Source of the DNA: Flavobacteriales bacterium UBA7878
Lineage (GTDB): Bacteria; Bacteroidota; Bacteroidia; Flavobacteriales; Schleiferiaceae
NCBI GenBank assembly: GCA_002501205.1
Contig: DLRW01000010.1
Coordinates: 8,041-72,040, forward strand
Direction of reading: 5' to 3'
DNA length: 64,000 nt
The notes under the pieces were generated by a model. The model was not told where the DNA came from and searched no databases. It worked only from the letters and a program-made list of their open reading frames with translations. The translations under genes and the position numbers were made by a program. How positions within the stretch are numbered: the first letter of the stretch is position 1; each line of letters begins with the position of its first letter. Of this stretch, positions 26,710 through 36,202 are shown in pieces.

Positions 26710-29700
26710 TTAAGGGCGTTTAAGGATTTTTAATGAATGGTATTCTTTTAGCTGCGCATCATAAATTTGAACTTGATATAATCCGGGAGCTTTATTGCTA
26801 AGAACTTCCAGGTCCTTGAAGGCCGGAATCCATTCTACACTCTCGATTAGCTGTCCACCTAAGGAGAAAATTCTGACTTCCAATTCTTCGTTATAATGTT
26901 TAGCACCAATGGACTTCAGGAAGCAAGCTTGGTCCATATTGTAGAAACTAAATGCTGGTTTTTTAAAAGAGCTATTCGACTGATGAAGCCCATCTTTAAA
27001 ATGAAGTCGGATTCTTTGGGAAATGGCTGTGTCCTGAACGAGTAGAAAGTTAGAGCTGCTCTGTAAATTCTGGCGGATCCCCGTTTTGAGATCTTCTATT
27101 TCTACGATAGCAAAGCTTTTTAAATCCTTTAGATTAAATTTCAGCATCAGGGTGTCTCCATTTGGAATGTTAGAAGAAATTCCCAGGTCCACGAATTGGG
27201 TTGAATCCGGGTTAAAAGTAGAGGCGCAGTGTTCACCATCTGGAGCGATGATATAGGTTTTCGCAGAATAATCCATAATCTTCCAGGCGTCAAAAGCACC
27301 ATCAAATCTAGCGGTGGCAGAAGGGTGAAAGCCTAACCACAAATCATCCAAATTGTGATTTAAACTATCGGGAGAAACCAGATTGATACGCAGCCCGTCT
27401 GCAACCGGGGTATTTTTATAAAAGTTTCCCTTAATTCCACTTGTTTTTGTCCAAAGTGAGCTTTTGTCAAAAGTTAACTCACTGATTGAGCCCTGGTCTG
27501 ATCCAGCCATTTGGATATAAAAACCTTGACCGGGAGCTATATAGACGGTGCCATTATTGGTGTAAATGTCGAGGCTGGTATTATAAGTAGAGAAATTGCT
27601 GCCATTCCAGATATAGATTGTTTTGTTGCTAAGGGCTGAATTTTCAATTAAGTCCTTAATTCTCACTGAAAAGGGGAAGGGATTTGAAATGTGATTCCAA
27701 CCTTCAGTGGCACTAACTGAGCTTCCACCGCTAAAGCCGAAACTGGAGCTTTGTCCATTATTATAGCTAAGTGGAATAGTATTGGAGCTTGAATTCGGAA
27801 TTAGGCCTTTAAGGCTTAGAACACCCGATTCACCATTTTGGACTAAAAAATTACCATAGGAGGTTGATCCTGCATAAATGGCGTAGGCTTTCCCAATTTC
27901 AAAGGCGTCTGTGGAAGCAGGGCTTTCCCATCCAGCGGTATTGGAATTCCATTTCCAGATACTATTTTTATTACTATTACTCCCGCTGTGATCCAAGCCC
28001 ACAATACCATTTGCCTGGTCACGAATGAGGGATAGTTGAGCATTCTCGAAAATGCTGCCTAAATGGATATATCGACCATTATTGGAGCCCGAGGAGAGAC
28101 TAACGTAAAATTCAAATTCCACAGAATCTTCAACTGTGCCTAAATTTACTAATTGACCAAAGCTACTATTGCTACTGGCTGTAAGCCTTAGTTTATTATT
28201 TGTGTGGAGGGTCGAGTTGGCAGAAACCAATACAGAATTAGAAACAGAACATTGGTTACCCCATATGTATTGGTCTTGTTCTCCTTCAAAGTGCAGCTCA
28301 TCTACACCTGAAAGATTTCCATAGGCAAAGAGATCTTTGTTAAGAATTAACTTATAGGAATTCACATTCACGCTAAGGTCAGCATCAATAAGCAGGGAAT
28401 AGGCTTTAATATCTTGATTCGGGCTAGAAGAAGAAATAATTTGAACATTTTCTTGCGGAGTATTAGGTAGCCCATTGGACCAAGTGCTACCATTCCAAAA
28501 ATTACCAGGGTGAAAGGCCCACATATCATCGAGGTTTTGGGAGTTCATTCCGGAGGCGGTAACCAAGCCTTTGGCTAAATAGAGAGAGTTGCCCGCTTTC
28601 CAGTATATAGGATAGTAGCGAGGAGCAGGTATATGATCATAGTTGAATTCAGATTCAGAATTATACACTGCTAAATTGGGATCTGCACCTTCAGCGTCTT
28701 TAGCGCCTTTATTCCAAGACCAATAGGTGCCATCCCATTCCCATAGATTGTTAGAAGGCGTATAATAATGGCTTGATATGCCGGTGTAAATTAAGCCTGA
28801 AGAAAGGTAGAATTTCCCATTAGCCACCCACGAGGCTCCACCTCGGTTATAGCCCGGATTAACCAAATTTGAATTTTTGGTTTCAACATCATAAGTGGGA
28901 ACATTGCTTGCGCCTAAAGTGCTACCAAAAAGAAAGGTCCACTCTTCAGTGCTGGCATCAAAATACCATAGTTGATTACTGAAGTGGGGTGTGGATCTAT
29001 GGCTGTAATAGATCTCCCCACCATAGGTGTAAAAGCCGTTTGCATCTCCAGCCAGAGTGAAATTGAAAGATCCTCCGGGATTGTTTCCAGCGGCTGGGAT
29101 TCCTTTGGTGCCATAGGTGGCACTGCTTCCAAAGGTGTTATCCCCTTTAATCCAGATCCAATTAGTACCATTAAATTTCCAAATAGTATTGTAATAGGCA
29201 TTGGAACTGGCAGCGGATATACCTCCGAAAATATAGGCTTCTCCTTGCGGATTGGTCCAAACTTTCATACCACTTAAACCTGGTGGATTATTGCTCGCTG
29301 CAGCTTGTCCCTGAGTTCCAAATGAACCAAGATCATCTTTGAATTTACTTCCTTTCATCCAGGTCCATTCCCCTTCAACATAACAATAGAGATCACTTAA
29401 TCGACCGACCGATCCGTTTTCATCATAGCCATATCCGCCAAATAACCAGAGGGTATCACCACTGCCCATCCACATAACTGCATCCATCCGAGAGCCGGGT
29501 GTGTTGTTAGCTGAGGTTACCCCTTGGGTCCCATGAACAGCCGAGGTGTAGGATGAGGCCCCGCTACCGGTTAACCAAATCCAATCACCATTTTGATATT
29601 TCCACAAATTGGAATGATATCCGGGGTCATAACTATCGCCGCCATAGAGATAAAGGGATTGCGATTGTTCATCATAGGTCCAGGCAGCTCTGTTTAATCC

Positions 29701-31104
29701 ACCGGGGAAGGATATCATAGCTGAATTCGCATACTGAAAGGCATAATTATTTAGGCCTGATGAACTTTCAAAAGCGAAATTTTGACCATTAAATTTATAG
29801 AGGGTGGAGGAATAGTCACCACTTGAAACATTGGTTCCTCCGAAGAGATAAGTTTCCCCTTTCCAGCTGCAGCTGGATGCATAGCTTATAACATTGCCGG
29901 GACAGGCTTCCTTATCATAGGCGATTTGAAGGTTACCGCCTGAAGATGGTGCATTGCAAGATTTAAAGAGAGACCAGGAACTACCATCCCAGCGAAAAAC
30001 AGAATTTGGTGATTGACTAGTTCCGATTAAATACAAGCTGCCATCATGCTCAATAAGTTGTCCTCCGGATTGGGCTCCGGGAAGACTGCCGTTTGGATTG
30101 CTGGCGTTTGTAGGATCACCCGAAAGCAAGGTCCAGGAAGATCCATTATATTTCCAAAAAGTGTTGCACTCTTGAACGCTTCCATTAGTGGTCCAACCAC
30201 CATAAAGGTATAGGTCACCATTCGAATCAAAGCAGTGGGCCATTTCGGTCAGATCTTGCGGATAAGTATAAGCTGATCCGGAATAGGTGGCTCCCGTTGA
30301 ACCTGAGGATGAACCTCCAATCCAGGTCCAAAGACCAGATGCAAGTTCATATTGCCATAAATCATTAAAAGCAACGGTTGGCTGAAGGTTGTTTGAATAG
30401 GGGATATTCTGCAAAAGAGTGCCACCATATAGATAAAGAAAGCCATTGTCGTACCATAAGCTTGCGCCAGCTCTGCCTCCGGGACTGTTAGAAGAATTAG
30501 GAACCCCCATGGTTCCATGACTGGGTGTTAGAGTGGAAATTCCATCCATTAAGGAGGTCCAATTAGTGCCATCAAACATCCATAAGTCCTCAATTACATC
30601 AACTGTATTTCCAGAACTTGTTTTGCAAAGACCATAGCCTCCATACATGTATAATGTACCATCGGGGCTACTTGCGTAGGCAGCGCTTACTCGAGCACCA
30701 GGAAAATTAGCAGTACTGGTAACTCCTTGTTGTCCATAGGAAAAAGTGGAAGATCCTTCATAATTCGGACTTCCCCAACCGGATACATAGCCTGGAGAAC
30801 CTTTCCAAAAAGACCAAGTGTCTTTATCGTAAATCCATAGGCGATTGCTAAGCTTAAAATCTGTGTAGCTGCCTCCGCTTAAATCTTTGGTTCCACCACC
30901 AAAAAGAAATAGGGTGTCACCTTTAGTCCACATAACAGCACCTAATAGCGCTTCCGGCTTTTCTCTGCCAGTGCTGCCTTTTTGATTGCATTGTGATTTT
31001 AGGTTCCAGGTAAAGCTTCCATCTGTATAGGCCGAAGCCAATTGCTGACTTTGTAGAATAATGGGGCTGCCAGCAAGAAGAAGGAGGACTAAAAATCTCG
31101 CCAT
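26710..31104 (-). CDS. Giant Kelch-repeat T9SS surface protein
   Basis: A 1464-residue exported protein. Signal peptide 'MARFLVLLLLAGSPIILQS'. Many Kelch-type beta-propeller blades with the pattern '.LYLYGG....W.Y....W....G' fill residues 30-830 ('LFLFGGGTKDLSGGSYTDFK', 'LYMYGGYGLCKTSSGN', 'FYTYGGEIYYSHRST'); Ser, Gly and Asn are enriched. The second part (about 850-1390) is a beta-sandwich-rich region. The tail 'EVRIFSLGGQLIESVEW...' is a T9SS-like C-terminal domain. Kelch propellers bind proteins or glycans; here, probably a surface adhesin or structural protein. The ligand is not readable. No genes next to it suggest a pathway. Confidence 0.8.
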   Translation of the reverse strand: MARFLVLLLLAGSPIILQSQQLASAYTDGSFTWNLKSQCNQKGSTGREKPEALLGAVMWTKGDTLFLFGGGTKDLSGGSYTDFKLSNRLWIYDKDTWSFWKGSPGYVSGWGSPNYEGSSTFSYGQQGVTSTANFPGARVSAAYASSPDGTLYMYGGYGLCKTSSGNTVDVIEDLWMFDGTNWTSLMDGISTLTPSHGTMGVPNSSNSPGGRAGASLWYDNGFLYLYGGTLLQNIPYSNNLQPTVAFNDLWQYELASGLWTWIGGSSSGSTGATYSGSAYTYPQDLTEMAHCFDSNGDLYLYGGWTTNGSVQECNTFWKYNGSSWTLLSGDPTNASNPNGSLPGAQSGGQLIEHDGSLYLIGTSQSPNSVFRWDGSSWSLFKSCNAPSSGGNLQIAYDKEACPGNVISYASSCSWKGETYLFGGTNVSSGDYSSTLYKFNGQNFAFESSSGLNNYAFQYANSAMISFPGGLNRAAWTYDEQSQSLYLYGGDSYDPGYHSNLWKYQNGDWIWLTGSGASSYTSAVHGTQGVTSANNTPGSRMDAVMWMGSGDTLWLFGGYGYDENGSVGRLSDLYCYVEGEWTWMKGSKFKDDLGSFGTQGQAAASNNPPGLSGMKVWTNPQGEAYIFGGISAASSNAYYNTIWKFNGTNWIWIKGDNTFGSSATYGTKGIPAAGNNPGGSFNFTLAGDANGFYTYGGEIYYSHRSTPHFSNQLWYFDASTEEWTFLFGSTLGASNVPTYDVETKNSNLVNPGYNRGGASWVANGKFYLSSGLIYTGISSHYYTPSNNLWEWDGTYWSWNKGAKDAEGADPNLAVYNSESEFNYDHIPAPRYYPIYWKAGNSLYLAKGLVTASGMNSQNLDDMWAFHPGNFWNGSTWSNGLPNTPQENVQIISSSSPNQDIKAYSLLIDADLSVNVNSYKLILNKDLFAYGNLSGVDELHFEGEQDQYIWGNQCSVSNSVLVSANSTLHTNNKLRLTASSNSSFGQLVNLGTVEDSVEFEFYVSLSSGSNNGRYIHLGSIFENAQLSLIRDQANGIVGLDHSGSNSNKNSIWKWNSNTAGWESPASTDAFEIGKAYAIYAGSTSYGNFLVQNGESGVLSLKGLIPNSSSNTIPLSYNNGQSSSFGFSGGSSVSATEGWNHISNPFPFSVRIKDLIENSALSNKTIYIWNGSNFSTYNTSLDIYTNNGTVYIAPGQGFYIQMAGSDQGSISELTFDKSSLWTKTSGIKGNFYKNTPVADGLRINLVSPDSLNHNLDDLWLGFHPSATARFDGAFDAWKIMDYSAKTYIIAPDGEHCASTFNPDSTQFVDLGISSNIPNGDTLMLKFNLKDLKSFAIVEIEDLKTGIRQNLQSSSNFLLVQDTAISQRIRLHFKDGLHQSNSSFKKPAFSFYNMDQACFLKSIGAKHYNEELEVRIFSLGGQLIESVEWIPAFKDLEVLSNKAPGLYQVQIYDAQLKEYHSLKILKRP

Positions 31105-31542
31105 TTTTAAAGGGGTTTTAATGTGTTTAGTACTTAATTGGCTTTTAAGTATGTGGGCGGGACATCAATATTTGCTAAATGTGCCCCTTGTTATTACCAG
31201 AAAGCCTTTTGTATTAGAAAGCCAAAATTATCAGCGGGATAATGAAGGGTTTGTAAAATAATATGGAAGAGGATGTAGGATTTGTTCTACTACAATGTCT
31301 TCATTACAAGGGCTTAAATGCTGATTATTCTTCATTTTGCTGAAGCCAATGTGGAGCACAGTCAAAGGAAAGCTCATAAAGAAGGGGCTTAGCCGTGAAC
31401 CTGATTAGTACGCAGTTCCGATGCAAAATGACAAGCCTGTATTTAGCCAAAATCGGATCTTGTGAGATCGAGAAGGTAGGGGCTTGACCTAATGATAGTT
31501 ACCCAAGGTTAAGCAAGGGGGATTGATTTCAAATACTATCCT
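31105..31542. other. 438-bp gap with no recognised gene
   Basis: Between the Kelch gene and the acetyltransferase gene. Both flanking genes are on the minus strand, so this holds the Kelch promoter. I see no convincing open frame with coding character, no tRNA, and no perfect repeat. A structured RNA cannot be excluded by eye; the text at 31371-31500 has scattered short complementary words but no stable hairpin that I can confirm. Confidence 0.5.
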
Positions 31543-32184
31543 TTAAACTTCCACCTTTACCCTTAAAAAATCAGCAATCATAAGATGTATATCAGCGGCT
31601 AAGCTGAAATCAGACCAAGGGCTTATTAAATTTTGCAGGGCGATTTGGCTAGCTGTCTGAAACTGATGCTGAGCTAGATGACCAAAGAGAACATCGGTTT
31701 CATTTTGATAGCTTGCGTTGATACGATGACTGAGGTCTGCTTTATCCAGACGGAAGCCTAATTCCAAAAGGTGAGCCTTACGGGAAACGCCATCATTAAT
31801 AGTAAATGCGATATTTTGAATATCACTTTTTACGGCAGATTTTAAGATAAAATAGCGCATCGCGGCACTCAAACCGCGTCTACGGTAATCTGGGTCGGTA
31901 GTGAGTTTATCGAGGAGGAGAACAGGGTATTTTAAATTTTGATGTAAGCGAATATCGAATAAACCTTCAATTTGCTCTTTGTGAAAGGCGATGCTCAATC
32001 GGAAGCTGGAAATTGGGATTCCATTTTCGTTGGCGATGTATAGGATTAGAGCATTTTCATCATCGGTATTCCACTCTAAAAAACGATCGTCTTTTAGGTG
32101 GGTTTTAGATCCTTTTTGATAGGCTCTTTTTCGAAGATCAGTAATGGCTTGGGCCTGGGTGGAGCTCGCGATTTTTAGCTTCAT
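31543..32184 (-). CDS. GNAT-family N-acetyltransferase
   Basis: A 213-residue protein. The acetyl-CoA-binding loop is 'DPDYRRRGLSAAM' (R-x-x-G-x type) preceded by the beta-4 strand 'LLLDKLTT', with a later 'KAHLLELGFRLDK'. This matches the GNAT fold, here with an N-acyltransferase-like extension. Substrate is unknown (small amine, peptide or amino acid). The C-terminal 50 residues contain a helical segment not seen in minimal GNATs. It lies before, and in the same direction as, the cREC/PhyH genes but is separated from them by about 100 bp. Confidence 0.8.
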   Translation of the reverse strand: MKLKIASSTQAQAITDLRKRAYQKGSKTHLKDDRFLEWNTDDENALILYIANENGIPISSFRLSIAFHKEQIEGLFDIRLHQNLKYPVLLLDKLTTDPDYRRRGLSAAMRYFILKSAVKSDIQNIAFTINDGVSRKAHLLELGFRLDKADLSHRINASYQNETDVLFGHLAQHQFQTASQIALQNLISPWSDFSLAADIHLMIADFLRVKVEV

Positions 32185-32288
32185 GGGGCATACAGCTTGG
32201 TTCAGGTCTAAAATCCGGATGAAGATAAATTGCGAATGTTAGCTAAAGAGTAAGAAGGGGTTACCCTAATAGTAATTTTAGAGTGGAA

Positions 32289-32633
32289 CTATTTTTCCTT
32301 TAGAGTTTTAAGATGCCGGATGTAATTCTGTAGTAATCCATCGATTTGCTTGGCAGCTACCGGATTGGCGGAATGAACATGATATTTCAAATTTCTTAAA
32401 TCCAAACCTGATTCATAAACCAGCCATTTTGCTGCAGCATAGCCATCGGGAGCGAGTTTACCGTCTGAGTTCAAGCCTAAACCATTATCAAAACTTATAA
32501 AATCAGGTAGACCATTTTGCTGGATATACTTAACAAAGGCATCATAGCTGCGAACAATATCAAACTCTTGTTCCAGATTTTTGGGGTAGACCATGTCAAT
32601 GCTACGGATATCGTCGAGAAAAAGCTTTTTCAT
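32289..32633 (-). CDS. Cyclic-phosphate processing receiver (cREC) protein
   Basis: A 114-residue single-domain protein from the ATG at 32633; a longer start at 32654 adds seven residues. It begins 'MKKLFLDDIR' and has 'SYDAFVKYIQQNGLPDFISF', 'GYAAAKWLVYESG' and 'KYHVHSANPVAAKQ', the pattern of the cREC family, a receiver-derived domain proposed to process cyclic phosphates in RNA-repair and conflict systems. The usual His-Asp after 'ISFD' is Asn-Gly here ('ISFDNGLG'), so catalytic competence is doubtful. Only about 30 bp separate it from the PhyH-like gene upstream, suggesting an operon. I recognise it from the motif pattern only. Confidence 0.72.
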   Translation of the reverse strand: MKKLFLDDIRSIDMVYPKNLEQEFDIVRSYDAFVKYIQQNGLPDFISFDNGLGLNSDGKLAPDGYAAAKWLVYESGLDLRNLKYHVHSANPVAAKQIDGLLQNYIRHLKTLKEK

Positions 32634-32662
32634 GAAAATGATTGGGCTAGGCAAGGGGAGAG

Positions 32663-33403
32663 TTAAATGGTTTGCGGGCTTATAGATTCGATCCTAAGAT
32701 ACTCTAACCATTCCAAGGGCTTGGCCAGGTTGGCCGAATTAAACTCTAGGTGAATCACTCTTCTTGTTTGCTTTGAACTACTTCTGCTGGAGGCATGCAT
32801 CAATAATGGACTCATAATATGAATACTACCCCTTTCCACTTCACAAATTTGCTCTTCTTGGAGATTGGTTTCAGCTGAGCTAAAACGATGAATTCCCTTT
32901 TTATGTGATTTGGGAATAATCCGTAGAGCGCCATTTTCAGCTCCAGTATCATCTAAATGGATTCGGATAGTAATGGTGTTTTCCAATATTTCAAGTGGAG
33001 GTTCTACGCCGTATTGCCCCTTTTTTAAGGTCCAGTGCCGATATCCTGAAACTGATGCTTTTTTCTTTACAGAGATGCTCAAATCTTGATGATAGGCAAC
33101 AAACCAATTCGACTGACCGGCCTTATCAAAATAGATGGCCTTGCTTAAGAAATAATCAGCATCTGCTAGTTGAAGAAATATTTGAGAGAAAAAAGGGGTG
33201 AAAATCAGATTACTTAAGCCAGGAACTTGAATCAGCAATTGACGGATTGCAAATAGGTTTTCGTTTTCAATTAAAGTTTCAGGGGCGGGCTTAACTTTCT
33301 CTATGAGATCAATCATCAAATTGATTTCGGATTCATTGAAAACCCCAGAAATTATACTGGATCCTAGCTCTTCAAATTCCTTCTTATGAATGGTGATGTT
33401 CAT
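32663..33403 (-). CDS. Phytanoyl-CoA dioxygenase (PhyH) family Fe(II)/2-oxoglutarate oxygenase
   Basis: A 246-residue protein of the PhyH family. The iron ligands read as His-x-Asp in 'WFVAYHQDLSI' and the distal His in 'MSPLLMHASSRSS', with the 2-oxoglutarate-binding Arg in 'KQTRRVIHLEF'. 'HLDDTGAENGALRIIPKSHK' is a typical PhyH stretch. These enzymes hydroxylate or halogenate small molecules; the substrate is unknown here. It has a short spacing to the downstream cREC gene. The divergent aminotransferase/murB operon begins 245 bp away. Confidence 0.83.
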   Translation of the reverse strand: MNITIHKKEFEELGSSIISGVFNESEINLMIDLIEKVKPAPETLIENENLFAIRQLLIQVPGLSNLIFTPFFSQIFLQLADADYFLSKAIYFDKAGQSNWFVAYHQDLSISVKKKASVSGYRHWTLKKGQYGVEPPLEILENTITIRIHLDDTGAENGALRIIPKSHKKGIHRFSSAETNLQEEQICEVERGSIHIMSPLLMHASSRSSSKQTRRVIHLEFNSANLAKPLEWLEYLRIESISPQTI

Positions 33404-33504
33404 TTTAATGCGATCTGAGGGCTAAAGATAATCTGCCTAAAATTTGTTTTGCCCCAATTCTGTCCTCCGGATTAAGTGACAACCATTTTTAGGCGGCATC
33501 ATTA

Positions 33505-33590
33505 GGTCTAACATCTACCGTCTAACATCTAAAATCTAAAGTCTATCGTCTAACTACTAACTACTAATTTCTAACCACCAAGTACTTCCT
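33505..33590. repeat. TCTAAC-type simple repeat
   Basis: A stretch of degenerate hexamer-like text ('tctaacatctaccgtctaac', 'atctaaaatctaaagtcta', 'actaactactaatttctaac'), the same word family as in the tandem repeat at 18293-18700. It is non-coding and lies in the gap between the PhyH and aminotransferase genes. Confidence 0.6.
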
Positions 33591-33600
33591 TCCTCCCCCT

Positions 33601-33630
33601 TTGCCATCTCTCGCCCCCGTTGTATTTTAG
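33601..33630 (+). promoter_or_regulatory. Promoter-like TTG-N19-TATTTTAG
   Basis: TTG at 33601-33603 and TATTTTAG at 33623-33630 (19-base spacer) fit the Bacteroidota TTG/TAnnTTTG promoter with one mismatch in the -7 box. It lies just upstream of the aminotransferase start at 33648, so it would drive the aminotransferase-murB unit. Confidence 0.4.
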
Positions 33631-33647
33631 CGGCCAAATAATAATCC

Positions 33648-34847
33648 ATGCCGGCAATTTCCTTAAAGGGCCAAACCATGCCCGAATCGCCTATCCGCAA
33701 ATTGGCACCCTTCGCCGAAGCGGCAAAGTTTCAAGGTAAAGAGGTTTTCCATTTGAATATTGGTCAGCCTGATATTAAGACTCCACCTGAGGCCATTGAG
33801 GCGGTTCGTAAAGCCGACCTCGACGTTTTATCCTACAGTCCATCCGAAGGTTTTGCTTCTTATCGCAAGGCATTGGCGGCTTATTATGCTAAGAATGGTA
33901 TTCATATCACATCGGAGGATTTAATTGTAACCACCGGTGGTTCAGAGGCCATTTTATTTGCCATGGGAGCTATTTGTGACCCCGGTGATGAGGTGATTAT
34001 TCCCGAGCCCTTTTACGCTAATTACAATGGATTTAGCATTAATGCCGGAGTGCATGTAGTGCCAGTTACCGCGCAAATTGAAGATGGCTTTGCTTTACCT
34101 CCCATCGAGGATTTTGAAGCTTTGATTACGCCAAATACCCGGGCGATTATGATCTGTAATCCAGGGAATCCTACGGGATATTTATACAAACCTTCTGAAT
34201 TGGAGGCCTTGCGTGATTTGGTAATCAAGCATGACTTGTATTTGATTGCGGATGAGGTATACCGCGAGTTTGCCTATGATGATAATTTCCATCAATCTAT
34301 CCTTAATCTGGAGGGATTAGAAGAGAATGCCATTGTAATTGATTCGGTATCGAAGCGCTACAGTATGTGTGGGGCCCGCATTGGTTGTGTGATTTCCCGC
34401 AATAGCGCTTTAAATGCGACGATGCTCAAATTTGCTCAGGCGCGGTTAAGTCCACCCACCATGGCGCAAATTGCCGCTGAGGCCGCTTTGGAGGTAGATC
34501 CTTCTTACTATGAAGAAGTAAAAGAAGAATATACCCGTCGCCGTGATATTTTGGTAGACGGTTTAAATAGCATTGAAGGCGTATTTTGCCCAAAACCGGC
34601 TGGAGCATTTTATGTGATTGCTCAATTGCCGGTGGATAATGCGGAGCGTTTTGCGCAGTGGTTGCTTTCGGCTTTCTCACACGATAATAAAACCTTGATG
34701 GTTGCACCAGCCGAAGGTTTTTATGCCACTCCAGGAATGGGACAAACCCAAGTTCGTTTGGCCTACGTATTGGAACAGGAGAAATTGGTTCAATGCGTTG
34801 AATTAATGCGCTTAGCACTGCAGGAGTATCCTGGAACCCATTATTAA
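33648..34847 (+). CDS. PLP-dependent aminotransferase, class I (aspartate/aromatic type)
   Basis: A 399-residue enzyme transferring amino groups to 2-oxo acids with pyridoxal phosphate. Visible elements: 'FHLNIGQPDIKTPPEA' N-terminal gate, 'TTGGSEAILFAMGAICDPGD' cofactor-phosphate loop, 'ICNPGNPTGYLY', 'LIADEVYREFAY' (Asp to the ring nitrogen) and the Schiff-base Lys in 'DSVSKRYSMCGARIG'. Length is normal for fold-type I subgroup I aminotransferases. The exact substrate cannot be read; aspartate or aromatic/alanine transamination is usual. murB begins at its stop codon (TAATG, 1-base overlap), so the two form an operon. Confidence 0.9.
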   Translation: MPAISLKGQTMPESPIRKLAPFAEAAKFQGKEVFHLNIGQPDIKTPPEAIEAVRKADLDVLSYSPSEGFASYRKALAAYYAKNGIHITSEDLIVTTGGSEAILFAMGAICDPGDEVIIPEPFYANYNGFSINAGVHVVPVTAQIEDGFALPPIEDFEALITPNTRAIMICNPGNPTGYLYKPSELEALRDLVIKHDLYLIADEVYREFAYDDNFHQSILNLEGLEENAIVIDSVSKRYSMCGARIGCVISRNSALNATMLKFAQARLSPPTMAQIAAEAALEVDPSYYEEVKEEYTRRRDILVDGLNSIEGVFCPKPAGAFYVIAQLPVDNAERFAQWLLSAFSHDNKTLMVAPAEGFYATPGMGQTQVRLAYVLEQEKLVQCVELMRLALQEYPGTHY

Positions 34848-35866
34848 TGATCGAAATTCACAAAGATCAGGACCTTGGTCCTTTTAACACCTTTGGCTTA
34901 GCTGAGCAAGCCCGCTATTTTGTGCGTATTGCTAGCGAAGATCAGTTAGAGGAATTGGTGGAAGATCCCATCTTTAAGGAGCAAAAGGTCCTTTGGTTAG
35001 GGGGCGGATCTAATATGCTGCTTACCGGTCCTTTTGAAGGATTGGTGGTGAAGCTTGAATTTAAAGGGCGGGAGGTAGAAATGATTTCTAACTCTGAAGC
35101 ACGAGTTTGGGCTGCCGGAGGCGAAAACTGGCATGAATTAGTGCAGTGGACCGTTGGACAGGGTTTAGGTGGATTGGAAAATCTATCTCTTATTCCCGGC
35201 AATGTGGGTACAGCTCCTATTCAAAACATTGGCGCCTATGGGGTGGAGCTTAAAGATCACTTTGAATCCCTCCGAGCCTTCGATTTAGAAGAAAAGAAAT
35301 GGCAGACCTTCAATCGTGATGAATGCCAGTTTGGATACCGACAGTCTGTTTTTAAGGGTGAAGCTCGTGGTCGTTACGTAGTTACGGGCGTTAGCTTTCG
35401 CTTGAGTCGCCACAATCATCGCTTGCGTACTGATTATGGTGCTATACAGCAGGAACTGGAGAAAAGAGGAGAAGAGCCTTCCATTCAAAGTATAGCTGAA
35501 GCGGTAATTGCTATTCGTCAAAGTAAATTGCCCAATCCGGCAGAGATTGGCAATAGTGGGAGCTTTTTTAAAAACCCGGTGGTAAGTAAGGAAGATCACC
35601 AAAGAATTCAAAAGCAATACCCCGAGGTAGTGGCTTATCCGGCTGGAGCCGAGCAGATGAAATTGGCCGCAGGCTGGTTAATCGAGCGTGCAGGCTGGAA
35701 AGGCTATCGAAAAGGAGATGCCGGAGTACACAACAAACAGGCCCTGGTTTTGGTTAATTATGGTAAGGCGCGCGGGGCAGAAATTAAAGCCCTGGCAGAA
35801 GCCATTCAAGCATCGGTATATAGTACCTTTGCCGTGGCTTTAGAAGCCGAAGTGAATATCATTTAA
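34847..35866 (+). CDS. murB: UDP-N-acetylenolpyruvoylglucosamine reductase (MurB)
   Basis: A 339-residue FAD enzyme that reduces UDP-GlcNAc-enolpyruvate to UDP-MurNAc with NADPH in cytoplasmic peptidoglycan synthesis. Motifs: FAD-binding 'LWLGGGSNMLLTGPFEG' and 'LIPGNVGTAPIQNIGAYG'; the catalytic Ser in 'EIGNSGSFFKNPVV'; the C-terminal 'AAGWLIERAGWKGYRKGDAG' and closing 'FAVALEAEVNII' with the conserved Glu. The length matches type I MurB. It starts at the aminotransferase stop (overlap of one base), so translation is probably coupled. Confidence 0.95.
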   Translation: MIEIHKDQDLGPFNTFGLAEQARYFVRIASEDQLEELVEDPIFKEQKVLWLGGGSNMLLTGPFEGLVVKLEFKGREVEMISNSEARVWAAGGENWHELVQWTVGQGLGGLENLSLIPGNVGTAPIQNIGAYGVELKDHFESLRAFDLEEKKWQTFNRDECQFGYRQSVFKGEARGRYVVTGVSFRLSRHNHRLRTDYGAIQQELEKRGEEPSIQSIAEAVIAIRQSKLPNPAEIGNSGSFFKNPVVSKEDHQRIQKQYPEVVAYPAGAEQMKLAAGWLIERAGWKGYRKGDAGVHNKQALVLVNYGKARGAEIKALAEAIQASVYSTFAVALEAEVNII

Positions 35867-35878
35867 AAGAAGATCGAG

Positions 35879-36106
35879 ATGCAAGTTTTTTTAGTGGCGG
35901 CACTTTTGTTGGGATTGGGATTTGCCGGAATCGCCATTAAGATTTGGGCGAAGAAAGACGGTGAGTTTTCGGGAACCTGTGCCAGTAATAGTCCCTTCTT
36001 GAATGAAGATGGAGAGTCTTGTGCTTTCTGTGGTGCTGCTCCTCAAGACAAGTGTAAAAAGGATGATTCAGAGGGCGAAGCCCGCATCAGCACTCAGCCT
36101 ATTTAA
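35879..36106 (+). CDS. Small membrane protein with Cys motifs, 75 aa
   Basis: One N-terminal membrane span ('VFLVAALLLGLGFAGIAI') followed by a soluble part with a Cys-x-x-Cys ('CAFCGAAPQDKCK') and an earlier Cys in 'GTCASNSPFL'. This is a conserved small-protein type in Flavobacteriia. It could bind a metal or take part in redox chemistry. It lies 12 bp after murB and may be translated with it. I do not recognise a functional name. Confidence 0.65.
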   Translation: MQVFLVAALLLGLGFAGIAIKIWAKKDGEFSGTCASNSPFLNEDGESCAFCGAAPQDKCKKDDSEGEARISTQPI

Positions 36107-36155
36107 TTCGGAATAAGGTCCACTTCTGGCCATATCAGCGAAAAGAGATTACATT

Positions 36156-36180
36156 TAAGGCCCTAATCAAATAGGGCTTG
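36156..36180 (+). terminator. Weak stem-loop after the murB operon
   Basis: GCCCTA and TAGGGC flank a 6-base loop, a perfect 6-bp stem before the FkbM gene. The T-run behind it is poor, so a terminator is possible but not firm. Confidence 0.3.
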
Positions 36181-36202
36181 GAATTCTATTATTTGAATCT
36201 GA

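Noticed and set aside
31061..31261. Plus-strand frame of 66 codons across the Kelch gene start
   Set aside because: Begins as antisense of the Kelch signal peptide and continues in non-coding DNA; no motif.
31371..31500. Possible structured RNA before the acetyltransferase gene
   Set aside because: No stable hairpin or known family could be confirmed by eye; a covariance search would be decisive.
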